DNA of 64,000 bases from Ligula intestinalis (taxonomy: Eukaryota > Platyhelminthes > Cestoda > Diphyllobothriidea > Diphyllobothriidae): NCBI GenBank assembly GCA_036362985.1, contig JAYGXS010000010.1, positions 491,267-555,266 on the forward strand. Reading direction: 5' to 3'. The notes under the pieces were generated by a model that was not told where the DNA came from, searched no databases, and was given only the letters and a program-made list of their open reading frames with translations. Both the position numbers and the translations under genes were made by a program. Shown here piece by piece: positions 21,630 to 33,527 of this stretch; position 1 is the stretch's first letter, and each line of letters begins with the position of its first letter.

Positions 21630-22739
21630 CACAGTAAGACACACACTACGGTGCTGACTACAGTGCCCAAGGTATCCCGTCAGTTGGCGGCAACCCTCCA
21701 AGCCACGGCTTTTAGTGCACTGCGTGATAGTTTCAAGCGCATCAGATTGTTTTTTGTTAGGTGAGGAAAGAAATGTGCGGAGGGTCAACCTCAATCTCTT
21801 CCCCAAACTACCGCCAGCGACAGGCCACCACCCAGAGCTGATCGGTCGGCTGAGGTGGGATGAGTGCATTGGTTGACGGTTCCGGCAGACTCGCCTGCAC
21901 GCGGCACAGCACGACCTGCCCCCCTGGACGCATACACGAGGCTTCACATAACTAGGGAATTAGAAGGAGACGACGCCCCCCCCCCCTGACACCCAGTGTT
22001 ACTCATTAGCCACTTTAAACTCAGCAAACATTGGGCTAATGGTACCTCCGTTAAATGCATCAGTTGACAGTTCTCAAAACAAAAACAAGCAGGGTCACAT
22101 AAACACACACAGAGGGCATCTGCAGCTACAGTAGATGTCAGGCAGTGATGCACGCCTCTTCTGGATCGTGTGCAGACATGTTTGTGTTCCTGGAGCCAGG
22201 TGGTAGTTGTCAGAATTTTTATTGGCTGAGAGAAGAAGACAGAGTAAGTCCGATACGTCACCCTATCAGATCTTTGCCCTGAGCCCCCCTCCCCAACCTC
22301 CTGGGAGGGGAGGTAGGGGGTCAGTCCGAAAAGGGGCATCTGCCACCCCATACACAGCTCGTTTGCTTTGGAAAGCCAGCCTGTGAACTGGGGCGTCAAT
22401 TAATGTGTAAATAAGGGCACGAGGCAGAAGCACCGGAACACTGACCAATATCGGGGAGCATGCTTACTTTACAATTAACAAGCTGTGTGGAGTTGTTGTG
22501 GCTCACTCCACATAGGCGAGTATGTCCGAAGGCTCGCTGCTGCTAACGAATACTTCTGCACTTAAGGCGGCCCCTGCAACAGCCAATCGGGTCCCGCAAA
22601 AACTAGTCTTCCCCTGTGGCGAATAGGACGCATGCAAGCCTTGATCGATACAGTCTTTCCAGCCAATAACCTTCAAGGCAACCAGACAATGCCCGTTATT
22701 ACTGCTGCTTGCATGCCTGCTGCTAAAACCGCACTTGGA
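21630..22739. other. repeat family D, otherwise no gene
   Basis: 21660-21770 (TTGGCGGCAACCCTCCAAGC, CACGGCTTTTAGTGCACTGC, GATAGTTTCAAGCGC) matches 35860-35940 and partly 36085-36105. It probably belongs to the PLE tail unit just upstream. The rest, including a C-rich tract near 21965, shows nothing recognisable. Confidence 0.45.
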
Positions 22740-22935
22740 CTGCGGCTGGCTCTCCTACCGGTTGTAGGCTCGCCAAGTCAGACTTCATCTATCGATTTTC
22801 CTTTCCTCTGTGTACACAATGCATTCTTCCAACTACTCTGGCCTTCACCGACCCCTCTTCAGCACTAAGTAGCCATGGTCTGAAGATCGCAGTTGCACGG
22901 TTTAACTCAACCCCCTGCGATAGAGTAAATACTAA
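22740..22935 (-). repeat. interspersed repeat family A, fragment
   Basis: Inverted family A 5' part. Plus-strand landmarks are TTCCTCTGTGTACACAATGC, CTACTCTGGCCTTC, TAAGTAGCCATGGTCTGAAG, ATCGCAGTTGCACGGTTTAA. It mirrors the start of the copies at 10500 and 53120. Confidence 0.6.
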
Positions 22936-22974
22936 AAAAGCAACTGCTTCGTCAATGAGTGCCTCTATCTCTCG

Positions 22975-23270
22975 ACCTAACCAGGCAAGACAACGAACTC
23001 GTGGCTCAATGGCAAGGATGTTACACTCTGATCACAGAGGTCGCGAGTTTGGGGCTCAGGTGGAACGCCACTTGGGTCCGGGTATGACTGGCCGGAAACG
23101 GCTAATAAGCCGGAAAAGGACTTCCCAGTCTTACTTGACTTTGCCAACATTACTATCTGATTTCGTCTGTCAACAACCCTCGCTGTATTTTCGTATCCCT
23201 CGCAACTCCGCCTTCCCCCGTTCTGTCCCTTTCTGATCAGTTCAAGTTCTGCGAATACTTCCATGGTAAA
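22975..23270 (+). mobile_element. hammerhead SINE (H2), tRNA-like head plus degraded core
   Basis: Leader CTCTATCTCTCGACCTAACC, then head GTGGCTCAATGGCAAGG (A-box-like) and CGCGAGTTTGGGGCTCA (degraded B box). Next come GGTATGACTGG, CCGGAAA in place of CTGATGA, CGGCTAATAAGCCGGAAA, and CCCAGTC closing helix I. Helix I (GACTGG with CCAGTC) and stem II are preserved while the catalytic core is not, so this copy should not cleave. Confidence 0.65.
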
Positions 23271-25138
23271 TTTGAACAGTCAATTCAGCAAACACGTTTT
23301 AAGCAAGTCATTATCGGGCCTATAAAATTACATATATAATGAAAATATGAGGGCTGGGCAGGGTTTATAAATGCCTTAGAGTTAATAAGTCGAGTACTTG
23401 GAGTGCACACTACTGTAAAGTGCGTGGAGCAATCAGCTTTCATCAGGGGTGGGGGTGACTTGCGATCACTATCCGAATGATATTCGGCCAGGGGAGATCA
23501 AGCGTCTGTACTAGCATCTTCTGCCGACATATCACTTGATTCTCTAACCATATAGCCACTGCCTAAACTGTTGCTTTAAATCCCGTCCGACTCCTACATT
23601 TTCCATATCTTTGTACCTTCAATGGCCCCCATTGACGAATTATTCAACATATTTTGACTCTTCCACTTTTATTCAGACTGCATCTTTTCCATCAACAATT
23701 GGAACATGAGAAAAAGATAGCACATCATGGAGAGAGAGAGAGAGCGAGCAGTCAGTACGCGATGATACGCTTGATAATGTTTGCTTACTTTTTAAGTAGT
23801 AAACATCTCGAGACACTATCCAGCGTGCACTCGCAGCCAGCGCGCAAACCCTTTTGACCTCTACAGCATTGAAAGCCCACAGAAAATGCTGATTAACAAT
23901 TATAGGGGGAAGGGACCAATCATCGTCAACTAAAGCAAACAACATTTACAGGGGAAGGGGCCAGTTAATTGTCATAGGGGCAGGGAGGGGGGGCGAAGAG
24001 AGGGACAGGACCACCAGTGCCGTGAGTCTGGAGATACCTGCGCAGGGCCAAATACGCGGGTGCCAGCTCGATGCATCGGTTAACTGAGTTGTCATCCAAC
24101 GCCCAGGCTTGCTATTGTTGCCGGTTAATTGGTTCCTTCCCCGTTAAATTTTGCTTATTAACGGCAGACCCAGTAGGAGTTAGTTACTTGCAATGTTTTG
24201 AAAATTAGTGCCCTTCCTCGTTCGGTCACGGCACTTCACGCTAGTGGCAGCCCAGATCAAACGAAATGACACTCCAAGAAAAGCAGCACGACATGTCATG
24301 CGTAGAGTAGTCAGCAGAGTGATCCTCTTCGATGTTTCCTGGCTGCCGGACAGAATCGTAGATAATTGATTGTTATCGGATCAACGGTCCAGCTATCTCC
24401 CAGGTGGTTGGTTAGCTATGAGTAATCGGGAACTGACGACAACCAGCATGACCGAAACAACCATTTCCGGTCTATTTTCTCTACTAATTTATTCACACTC
24501 CCCCTCCCTCCCCCAGAGTGACATGACCAGAGATTCAAGCCCAATCGCATACGAAACTGAGCATTCAAGTAAAAATTTGTGAAACACGAAGAAGTCCATC
24601 CTGGAATCTAAGATAGAGCTATCTCAAATGTTACAAACTAGTACAGAAGAACAAAGCCGTTTGCAGGCGAAAGCAACGTGCTCATTCAGTGTCTTATTTT
24701 AAATTTTTGCCAGGATAGTTTCAAAGCATATTTAACTGAGTAAAAAAAAATGCTGGTAAATGTCACTAAATATTCCTGCAGACGGCTGGATGGTCAGCTG
24801 TTTTGGCCTGTGATCAGACCAGACTAACTGGGTAAGGAAGGCTAGCTGGTTCAGTCAATTTCAGTTGTTACAAGGAGAGTTTGGCAGATTTTGTGTGTTT
24901 GTTCGTCAACGAATTTGAAAGAAATATCCTGGTCCTTCTTGTAATTGCCTGCCACTAAAAATATGGGAGATTGATTTATTTTCAGCTTAAATGAGCGCAC
25001 ATTAGGAGGGTGTTATTCAGGATATATCGGGCAGTATTTAGGAACCCATCTCATCCAGTCGAACCTGGGATAGCAAGAATATTAGATTTTAGAAGTCAAT
25101 TCCAGGCATGATGGCCTGACAACTAATTTTATGGGACA
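23271..25138. other. no gene recognised
   Basis: AT-rich DNA without recognisable coding or repeats, apart from a short GA-rich run near 23735 and a G-rich part near 23960-24000. Confidence 0.35.
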
Positions 25139-25261
25139 ATGCCATTCAAACCACTCCTTTGCCTATTTTTTCTGTGCCTTGTGTTTCAACTTGGACTAAC
25201 GCGGGACGTCAGCTCTGTTGAAAGCAATGTCAACAGACCCTTCCTACTAGTTTTACTGAAG
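25139..25261 (+). CDS. possible signal-peptide first exon
   Basis: An ATG opens a 41-codon stretch beginning MPFKPLLCLFFLCLVFQLGL. This has the layout of a secretory signal: one lysine, a long Leu/Phe/Cys hydrophobic core, then TRDVSS where a signal peptidase site is plausible. It ends at AAG followed by GTAAAA, a fair 5' splice site, in phase 0. A secreted lectin would need such an exon and this one lies 6 kb upstream on the same strand. However, the first lectin exon needs a phase-1 partner, so at least one further exon would have to lie between. Linkage to that gene is inference; it may be an isolated hydrophobic open frame. Confidence 0.35.
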
Positions 25262-26205
25262 GTAAAAATCAGTCGATCAGAAGGCCTTACTTTGATTACA
25301 GACTGGATAGATTATTCCTAAAATGTAGATCTTCGGAAACAATAATCGGTGGATTCTGTTCGGTGCAAATACTACAGACACGAGACGCTTTCAAGCACGA
25401 ATGCTTAAGAGACAAGGCTGACTGCATTCAAAACAAACATTACTACTTGAAAAATAAAAGTACACACTATATAATCTAGTTATTTAAGCAGACTGCGTTG
25501 AATTCTGCGCATCACACTGTCGTTCTCTAAAAAATAAACTGGAATTCTGTAAACCAAGCAGATGACTATCCAGGCAAAAAGGCAGTTTGCATCACCCGTG
25601 CCTCAGCGCCCCTAGCGATGATGCTCATTGCTCACATGAAAAATGTTTACAGGCTTCGATTTAGTCCCACAGACCACCACAAATTTGACACTATCGGAAT
25701 AGAAGACTTCTGCTTGGGGTTTTTGGAATAAAGCAGACGCATTTCATACCACTCTTAGAAGGTTAAGGGAACGCGATCAATAAAAAGACATAAATTCTTT
25801 AACTATATTCTCTTTTTGAAAGGCTAGACGAAAAAATAGTTTGTTTAAATAATTTTGAACTCACCAAGATTTCTACTTATATAGAATTTGAAATTTATGC
25901 GGCATGAAAGGTTTTCGCTTAATAAACCACCATAGAGCAAAGTAAATTTGAAACGTGCTGACAATTGTTTCTATGCTATGTAGGTAAGAGATCTCGGCGC
26001 CAAATGGAGTAAATTGGAATGATGAGTAAGGCATAAACTAAACCTCAAGTTTACAGACTCCAACAAATTAAAATAACTGTTTGCAAGGATATACACGATT
26101 GTGGAGGTGAAAAAAAGCTGGAAGGAAGTCAAGCGACTATGCAAATCACGGTTGGGTTTGGCTGAAATAGAGTATGACAACATCTATCAAAGAAGCCCAG
26201 ATAAA
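25262..26205. other. no gene recognised
   Basis: AT-rich and without recognisable repeats; would be intronic if 25139-25261 is an exon. Confidence 0.35.
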
Positions 26206-26614
26206 TGTTACGGAGGCGGAAGCCCCCGTGCATTCACGGTAGTTGGCGAAAAGGGCCGCCCGGGGAACATCACGCCGTCATACCAGACGCCCACACATAT
26301 GCCGTGAGCCAAGAAAGCCAGTCGATCACCCACATAGCAGGCGCAGTGGGCGTATTCAAGATTATTCCAGAATGTCGGGGTGCAGGACATACGTTGGGAA
26401 TATTCTGGAAAGACCGGAGCCGTATAAATGTGCCGGAGTTGACAAACCGAAGGACGACTCATATGGACCGACAGACACAGAGGACTTCGACGGACTGGAC
26501 AGTCTCGCAAGCCCCACAGTCTTTGTGTACGGTTGAATAAAGTCATTGTCTATCAGGGCCGCTCTCTTGCCTTCTTCTGCCTATTAGTCGGGTTCGAAAT
26601 ACTGAGCGTTAACA
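26206..26614 (+). mobile_element. probable LTR of a retrotransposon
   Basis: A 409-bp GC-richer block in AT-rich surroundings. It begins TGTTACGG and ends GCGTTAACA, giving the 5'-TG...CA-3' ends (TGTTA / TAACA) of an LTR. Inside are a TATAAA at about 26424 and an AATAAA at about 26536, spaced as promoter and poly(A) signal. Immediately after it comes ATTGGCGACGCCGAAA, a plausible primer-binding site, although I cannot name the tRNA. About 110 bp later an ATG opens MPEDKAQYECYRFNDQ, possibly a truncated gag start. No second LTR is visible, so it is a solo LTR or 5' remnant. Confidence 0.5.
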
Positions 26615-28299
26615 ATTGGCGACGCCGAAATAACCGGGCTATAACATTAAACTAGGGAATTGTGTAGCCCAGCAGTATCATAGATGTTCGCCATTTTGAA
26701 ATAGTAAAATGAAACAACCAAAATGCCAGAAGACAAGGCTCAGTATGAGTGTTATAGATTTAATGATCAGCGGCAGCAATTTAAGTGTCTTATGTGATGG
26801 CAGTATAACAGACAACAAATGCAGACAAGAAGGCTGAAGCTCTACCAATAGAGATACCTAGAAGGTTTTACTTTCGGTTTGACACCGTGCTGACAACAAC
26901 TTATGTACGCTACGAATCAATCGCAATATTGTTTGTGTGTAGTTTCACTGACAGACAGCATTTATATACATGTACTTTTTACGTTGGTAGCTAATATGCA
27001 ATTCACCGAATTCACCAGCTGTTTCACCTGAAGTCATGGGCTTTAAATCAATTCATCGGAATGCTGCGTCCACAATATCACTAGACAGCATTAACGAACG
27101 TAGTTTTCGTCTTCTCGGAGTTCGAGTTATACCTGCGTAGAATTCATTGCACGAAGTAAAAGACTAAGAATGAAAGGTATGCGGATTTATGTCGTTAGCA
27201 TAGGATCGCATAAGCTAGACGAACTATGCACAAAACGTCGAGTGTGGTGGGTTCAGTAAATTAAAACAGAAGCAAACCTCATGCTTGAGACGCCATATTA
27301 GTGATTAGTGCGCATTATGATCCAAAGAGATTTCGACAGGAGCTTCTACCATTCAGTAGTGACTACTAAGATTCGAATAATTAGAACAAAATGAGGCCGA
27401 AGTGATCAACCGAGGAAAGTAAAAAAATGAAAAAGTCTGAAAAAGATAATTTATTAATAAAGAAGTGCAACTTTACTGAGCAAAAGGCTAAAAGGAAAAA
27501 AAACAAGGGGTTCCTTATTAAAAGTCATGTGAAACCCGAATGAAGCTAGTTTGGGTGGGCTTGGAAGAAATTTCGATCACAATACAAAAGCCGGGAACTC
27601 ACCGTAAAGATAAAGACGGATTAGGGCGTCGAAGTCGAAGAGAACAGAGAAAATTTCAAAACTCTATATTAAATATAAACAATGAAGGTTGGACACCTCA
27701 TTCCATCCTTGTGAATTCGCGGAGTCCTAGGCCTTATGATATCTTCAAAATAGCTCAGACGAAGGGAGAAAGTAGATTTAAGGTGCCTAAAATCATCTTA
27801 TAGTGGCGAAACTCCTGAAATAATGATCAATATAAGCTACAATTAATTTGCTGGACGGTCCGAAGGGAGTTTTAAATAGTCGTTTGGTACTGGAGCGCAT
27901 TCCTAAAATTCGACATTGTCTCAAAGTGTATTTTCAATAAATGGGTATTTAGGTGAAGGAAATAATCGACCTGTTCGTAACTCCGATGCATACGCCCAGC
28001 AATACCTCAGTAAACAAAACATAAATACGATAGAGAAGACTCCGGGATAAAGAACATGCAACAAAAATCCAAGCAAAGTCTACGAGTGACGTGCATGTGC
28101 AACAAAGGTAGAAAATTTCCTGAACTGGAGCTGATTGGGCGATGACGAATGCTAAGAATTAACCAAAAGATCCCGAAATTATCCTGATAACTATTCGTTG
28201 CATAAGCTTATAATGGTGGAGTTCACAGGGAATATATCAGTTAGAATTGCACAGGTGTACTTCAACTTTATAAGTGGGCTGGCATATAGGCGTTAAGGC
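26615..28299. other. no gene recognised
   Basis: Possible leader and gag scrap of the LTR element up to about 26880, then AT-rich DNA with nothing recognisable. Confidence 0.35.
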
Positions 28300-28680
28300 T
28301 ATGACAGTTGATCTTAACAGCTACAATCCTCCAGGCAAAGTTCCTTTGAAGATGAGCGACGTCTTTGGAAGGCAGAGTAGAAGGAACAATATATTTCTTA
28401 CAGAAGAGTTAGCGGGAAATTTGCCAATAGCTCTTGGAGGGCGACCTCCCATGAGGCCAATGGGAGAGGATGGTGTCATTGCGTCCGTGCAGCGCGAAGG
28501 CAGTTTTACAAGTCCTCGTATGAGGGCAGTCATCCCGGGCGGCCGCAGAACACTCGCTTTGTCTCGGCAGACTGATGGTAGTTGGTTGCACAGTGCAAAG
28601 TGGGCACCAAAGAGACTAGGTTTTTTAGTAAGTTGCTCAAACCTTGAGCGATAGACAGGCCAGGGGCCGGCTGTTAGAGT
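28300..28680 (+). repeat. interspersed repeat family A, divergent copy
   Basis: Landmarks are AGTTGATCTTAACAGCTACA, ATCCTCCAGGCAAAGTTCCT, GGAAGGCAGAGTAGAAGGAA and ATATATTTCTTACAGAAG. Further on CCATGAGGCCAATGGGAG and GGGCGGCCGCAGAAC take the place of the GGATTGAGG and GCGGCCGC landmarks. Confidence 0.5.
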
Positions 28681-31295
28681 AACCGCAGCGTTGGCATGAT
28701 GAGTCAACAGTTGCATAATTGTCCACCACAGGCAGAAATCGAAACATTTGTTACCAAAGTATTATTTAAGGGCCTTGTTGTGTGAACTACCACGATTCTG
28801 ATGCTTATTCACAACCGAAGAGGAAGCAAGAATAGCGCAATATCAAACTTTCAAAATTCTGTTAAGCTTCACCTTATTATACATGATAATGTTAATCGAG
28901 TTCTACTCGGCTAGAGAACTGGTCAAGTTATTCGGTTGAAGGTTACATATTTGTAAGTATCGAATACATTACCCTGTAAACAAAAGACAACCGTAAATAC
29001 AAGGACATACTACATCATACAATTACAAGCACAGGATTAGGAAGTTTCAGTTCATGCACCTAAATTTGCAGTATTCAAAATGACTGTATTTAAGCACCGA
29101 GCTATCATGTGCAGTATATGCGAAACAATCTTTTGATTCGTAAAAAACTCAGTTTCAAATAACCTGTAGAACATTTTTTTTCACGCGGTAACCTAAAAAG
29201 AAACGAGGATAGACCAAATAATGCACTTTTCATGGGTTCGATTAACAAAACTCAAGCGTCAAAATCAGTTTTACACCCTTGCAACGTTGATGGCGAAAAA
29301 ATTGTCAATGCAGCTGATTGAGTGAAGTTCAACTTGACTGAAGTGTTACTTAAATGAACGGGAAAGGATAGGAAAAGAAGTGTACCTGAAGCCTTATAAA
29401 GCTGAATTGTACTTGACCTTAATTACTTTTACTGAACTAAAGACACTTAAGAAATAGGAGGAGGCAATTTGACATTAAACACCTCGGGGACTGGTAGGGT
29501 CTCAGTAAGGCAGTTGCGCCTCTTACTGGAACCTTCTTGGCAAAGAAAGCTTACTATATTCTTAACAAACATAAAGTTTTCTCTGGATATGGGAACGTTA
29601 TTGCGGGCATTACAACTAAGTCTTATAATTGGCTTTTATTGCCTTTTATGTAAGTTTAAACTTGGGTATTTTCTTTATCAATAATGCGATTTTTCGCTGA
29701 GTTAGATTTTTTGTGCTTTGAAGAAAACGTTTTTTTCATAGTTTTACAAGTTTTTGCCATGTTTTCGACTTTTTGTTGGAAATCACGCAAAATGGGCATT
29801 GCAAACCATACATGCTTTAACGAAAATTTGCTGGAATTCTTGTATGCATATGTAGCATATATGCTAGGAGACTGGCGTGTCCAATACAATTCGTTACTGT
29901 TCTTGCGATATTTTGTTTCACTTTCTCAAAACGAAATTTCTGTGAACATAGTCTACAGACGACGTTGGCAATGTCAAATATTTCAATGATGATTGCTACC
30001 TTAATAGTATATGAATATGTGATTTTCATGTACAAACACGCCCAATTGGGCATATGTAATAGCAGCTTTCTTTTGTATGATGCTCCTGGGCCCGGTTTTC
30101 CCCGTTTGTGTTGGGATGCTTGGGGCAAGCCCATATTTAATTTGAAATGCATGGTGATCATGCAAGTATATTTGCATTGCATCAGTACTCCCAGTGTTCG
30201 CTCCGACCCTCGTTTGACGTAGAGAACTGCAACTTAACGATTTCATAGAGTATATATATAGGTATCCATATGAGTTGGGGAGAGTCCAAATTGTAAATAA
30301 ATCTAGAGGAATCAGTGTTTTAGCTTCTAGAGGCTTGCGACAGAGACGAAGCCTGATTGATTAGTTGGATAACAAGGGGCCTATTGAGAGCTGTTGGTTT
30401 GTTTTGTAAAACACCCGATAGTCATTTTGGGATAATGCCGTAGATTACTTTTTGCTAATTTTTTTTAACCGAAAGGTTATGGTCTTAAAGTCATCGTTTT
30501 CATTTTGCGCTCCGTACCCAATTCAGTGTGCAAATAACTCTTTTTAGTCCTCGGAGGTGACTGCTGAATTGCATAACGATTTCAAATTCTGATTTCAAAT
30601 TCCGTTTGTTTTCAGGACTACATTTGGTCAAAACCTGGTAACCGGGTTTTCAATTACGCTCGGGGACTTAAACTAGTTCATTTGCAGTCATTTTGTCTAC
30701 AGAACAGTTTTTTTATGCAAAGGATTACCATGTTCTCGCTTTATCTCTGCTGTATTTTAGACTTCACTGTAATTGAATCTCGCAAGTTGCATATTCATAA
30801 ACGATTTCAGTGTTATCTTGTTTGCGTTTGCGTATCGATAACAGACATGGATGGCTTCTCCACTCACGCGTCAGCGTTTTTGCATCAAGGCCGGAAATGT
30901 AGACTGAAGTTAACTGCAAATAACAAAAATGGTTGTGCAAATTTTACTGATATGGAGCACCCTTACAATCTAGGTCTTCAAATGCGTCCCCATGTTTTTG
31001 TTTATATGTGTAGCTACGTTAGTCTCGGCTTAACTATGCACCATAATGATTCCGGAAGTAGCTTCTTGGGATACTGTTTGCTAACTCTAGGACCTATTAG
31101 GCAGATGGAATTAAATTGAATAATAGTTCACCTTTCACTGTAAATTGCTAGTAAAACGACCGACTTCTATGCCGTCCATATTTTATTGAGTTAGAGATCG
31201 TCAGATTTATGAATTAATCTGGAGAACCCAATGCTTTTGTTTCTTGAAATGTGTGAATGCATTTTCTTCTCATGCGTACTTTTTCCATCTCGCAG
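28681..31295. other. no gene recognised; quiet AT-rich stretch
   Basis: The least repetitive part of the window. The longest open frame, 30682-31119 on the plus strand (145 codons), shows no recognisable domain. An exon joining 25261 in phase 0 to 31296 in phase 1 might lie here, but I cannot point to one. Confidence 0.35.
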
Positions 31296-31408
31296 TTGTG
31301 CACGCGCAAAACGATACGAGTGAACCGCCGCTGTTACCCTCCTTAATCAACAAAAAGGAAACTCAGTGTGCACCAGGGTTTTTCAGACTCGGGACCTCTT
31401 GCTTGTTG
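31296..31408 (+). CDS. C-type lectin domain gene, exon a
   Basis: The acceptor TTTTTCCATCTCGCAG precedes a 113-nt exon entered in phase 1. It reads VHAQNDTSEPPLLPSLINKK then ETQCAPGFFRLGTSCLL and ends at TTG followed by GTGCGT in phase 0. C-P/A-G-F...L...CY/L is the usual start of a C-type lectin domain, where the first cysteine pair forms the N-terminal hairpin. The fold binds carbohydrate or protein ligands, normally outside the cell. The next exon, 12.6 kb downstream, begins in phase 0 and continues the fold (LYNGTHRGFTWREAREEC), so the join preserves frame and domain order. The NDTS tripeptide rule gives a potential N-glycosylation site. Upstream exons are uncertain. Confidence 0.7.
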
Positions 31409-32439
31409 GTGCGTTACTCAAACCATATTGTTGAAATCTCAAGAGTTCTTGCAACTTAAATGCACTAAATTATATATGTTTATCGAATAGGCCGAAAAAA
31501 TCGGCAGTTTTCATGTTAAAATTCCTTCAGATTGTCATTGACGCGTATTATAAATATTCTATGAACTTTGTGAACTTTTCTGTAACTGAAAAAGCTGTCC
31601 TTGGTAGGACTGACAAAGAACGCCGACATTCCTTTTAAATATATGGGTTATGTTTTAGGCACATTGAAATTGGATGGTGAGTTTCAACGCAAATCCGAAA
31701 CGTCAGATCAATTAACATTCTATTTCAATAATCTCCTCTTGACTTTAGAATTGTTGAATACACAGAGTACACATTGAGTTTCAGAAGTTGTTGATTGTTT
31801 ATCTCAGGCATTGTCAGCAGAAATTCAATAGAATGTCGTTTTTGCAGGCGGCTGGAAAGGCTTGATTATAGTAATTTTTCTGAATCAAAAAAACCTTTCA
31901 GAATTTGGTCCAAATTTCATGAAACATGCAGTTTACCTTGACATCTTTCACAATGCTTACCTATTGTTTCCAGCAAGGGTGGACGGTTAAAACTTGAGCG
32001 GTTCTTATTCAACGGACAATGTTCCTCATTTTGGACAGCGTTTGGCGTCTCGAGCTAATTTGAAATTCCCAAAATCGATTTTACCCTGGAAGACAGAGTT
32101 GTTGGATAGAGTTTGCTTGTGCGTGCGTGCAGCTTAGTGTTCTCTGACAGCCGTTGATGTTGTTAGCTGTAGTCAATCGGTGAAAATTAGAAGTACCCCT
32201 CATGCGATTTATACGTGCGTACGCAGTGATTGACAGGCAAGCTAGGTGGGGAGGGGGGGGGGGGGGAGGTGACAATTTCATGAAAATTTCCGGAAGGCCT
32301 ATAACACAGTTGATGTTGCACAGTTAAAATTCACACCTTTCTTGCACCTTTGCATAGCATCCACACGATGGCTCAAGAAGTCGTCCAGTGGTTTCAGTCT
32401 CCGCCGCTGAGCAATGCACAGCACTGATTTTACTGACCG
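31409..32439. other. intron, no repeat named except one decayed H1 core
   Basis: Intronic by the lectin gene model. At 31671-31704 a decayed PLE hammerhead remains: TGGATGGTGA, CAAATCC, GAAACGTCAGATCAATTAAC. A G-run of about 17 lies near 32250. Confidence 0.5.
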
Positions 32440-32594
32440 CTGTGGGAACTCATTTGTACCGCTCTGTCTTGATCCCCGACAGACGCCCTGTCAGCCATAA
32501 CAGCTGGTAGTAGGCAGATAATATTGCCGGTGAAGACAAGAATGGGATCGCCATTTTTGGCTTATTAGCCGTCGTCAGCCAGTTCATCAGTCTG
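32440..32594 (-). mobile_element. hammerhead SINE (H2), 3' part
   Basis: Minus strand: GAACTGGCTGACGACGG, CTAATAAGCC, AAAAATGGCGATCCC, then the body through CTTGTCTTCACCGGCAAT and ending near GAGTTCCCACAG. The core has CTGACGA and AAAA in place of CTGATGA and GAAA. Confidence 0.65.
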
Positions 32595-33127
32595 TTGACT
32601 GTTGATCAGAGTCAAACGCCCTAACCAGTGTGCCCCTACATCGCTATCTCGCTTATTAGCCGTCGTCAGCCACTCATACCTAGACTCAAATGGTGCCCCA
32701 CCCGGGCTTCGAACTCGCGGCCTTTTTGGATCAGAGTCTAAAACCCTAACCATTGAGCCACGAGCTCGTTGTCCTGCCAATTTAGGTCGGGAGATATTGG
32801 CACTCGTTGATTAATGTTCTCCTGACCACTAACGGAACTCATTTGTCCCGCTCTGCCTTGTGTCTCGACAGAGGCCTCGACAGCCGTAATAGCTAGTAGT
32901 ATACAGGCAGATAGCATTTCCAGCAAAATCAAGGTAGACTGGAATAGCTATTTATGGCTTATTAGCCGTCATCAGTCGGGGCTTGAGTGGGGCAGCAATT
33001 GGGTCTGGATATGACTGACTGACTGACGACGGCTAATAAACCAAAAATGGCCATTCCGATCTCCCTTGTTTATGCTAGTAATACTATCTGTCCATACCGC
33101 CAGCCGTTACGGCTGTCAGGGCCTCTG
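32595..33127 (-). mobile_element. compound hammerhead SINE block (inverted twin of 47.1-47.6 kb)
   Basis: Contains a minus-strand tRNA-like head (GTGGCTCAATGGTTAGGG; CGCGAGTTCGAAGCCCGG), a shared leader (ATCTCCCGACCTAAATTGG), a SINE body, and two further hammerhead-type cores back to back: one minus (TCATCAG near 32970) and one plus (CTGACGA near 33025). It runs into the sequence gap. The same arrangement, almost identical in sequence, is at 47101-47600 in the opposite orientation. Confidence 0.75.
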
Positions 33128-33527
33128 NNNNNNNNNNNNNNNNNNNNNNNNNNNNNNNNNNNNNNNNNNNNNNNNNNNNNNNNNNNNNNNNNNNNNNNNN
33201 NNNNNNNNNNNNNNNNNNNNNNNNNNNNNNNNNNNNNNNNNNNNNNNNNNNNNNNNNNNNNNNNNNNNNNNNNNNNNNNNNNNNNNNNNNNNNNNNNNNN
33301 NNNNNNNNNNNNNNNNNNNNNNNNNNNNNNNNNNNNNNNNNNNNNNNNNNNNNNNNNNNNNNNNNNNNNNNNNNNNNNNNNNNNNNNNNNNNNNNNNNNN
33401 NNNNNNNNNNNNNNNNNNNNNNNNNNNNNNNNNNNNNNNNNNNNNNNNNNNNNNNNNNNNNNNNNNNNNNNNNNNNNNNNNNNNNNNNNNNNNNNNNNNN
33501 NNNNNNNNNNNNNNNNNNNNNNNNNNN
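33128..33527. other. assembly gap (400 N)
   Basis: Exactly 400 N, interrupting the SINE block. The twin copy at 47.1 kb suggests that the missing left part begins with the SINE 3' end (GACGAGACTCAAGGCAGAG order). Confidence 0.98.

Noticed and set aside
30682..31119. 145-codon open frame as a gene or lectin exon
   Set aside because: No domain recognised and no convincing splice sites with the needed phases.
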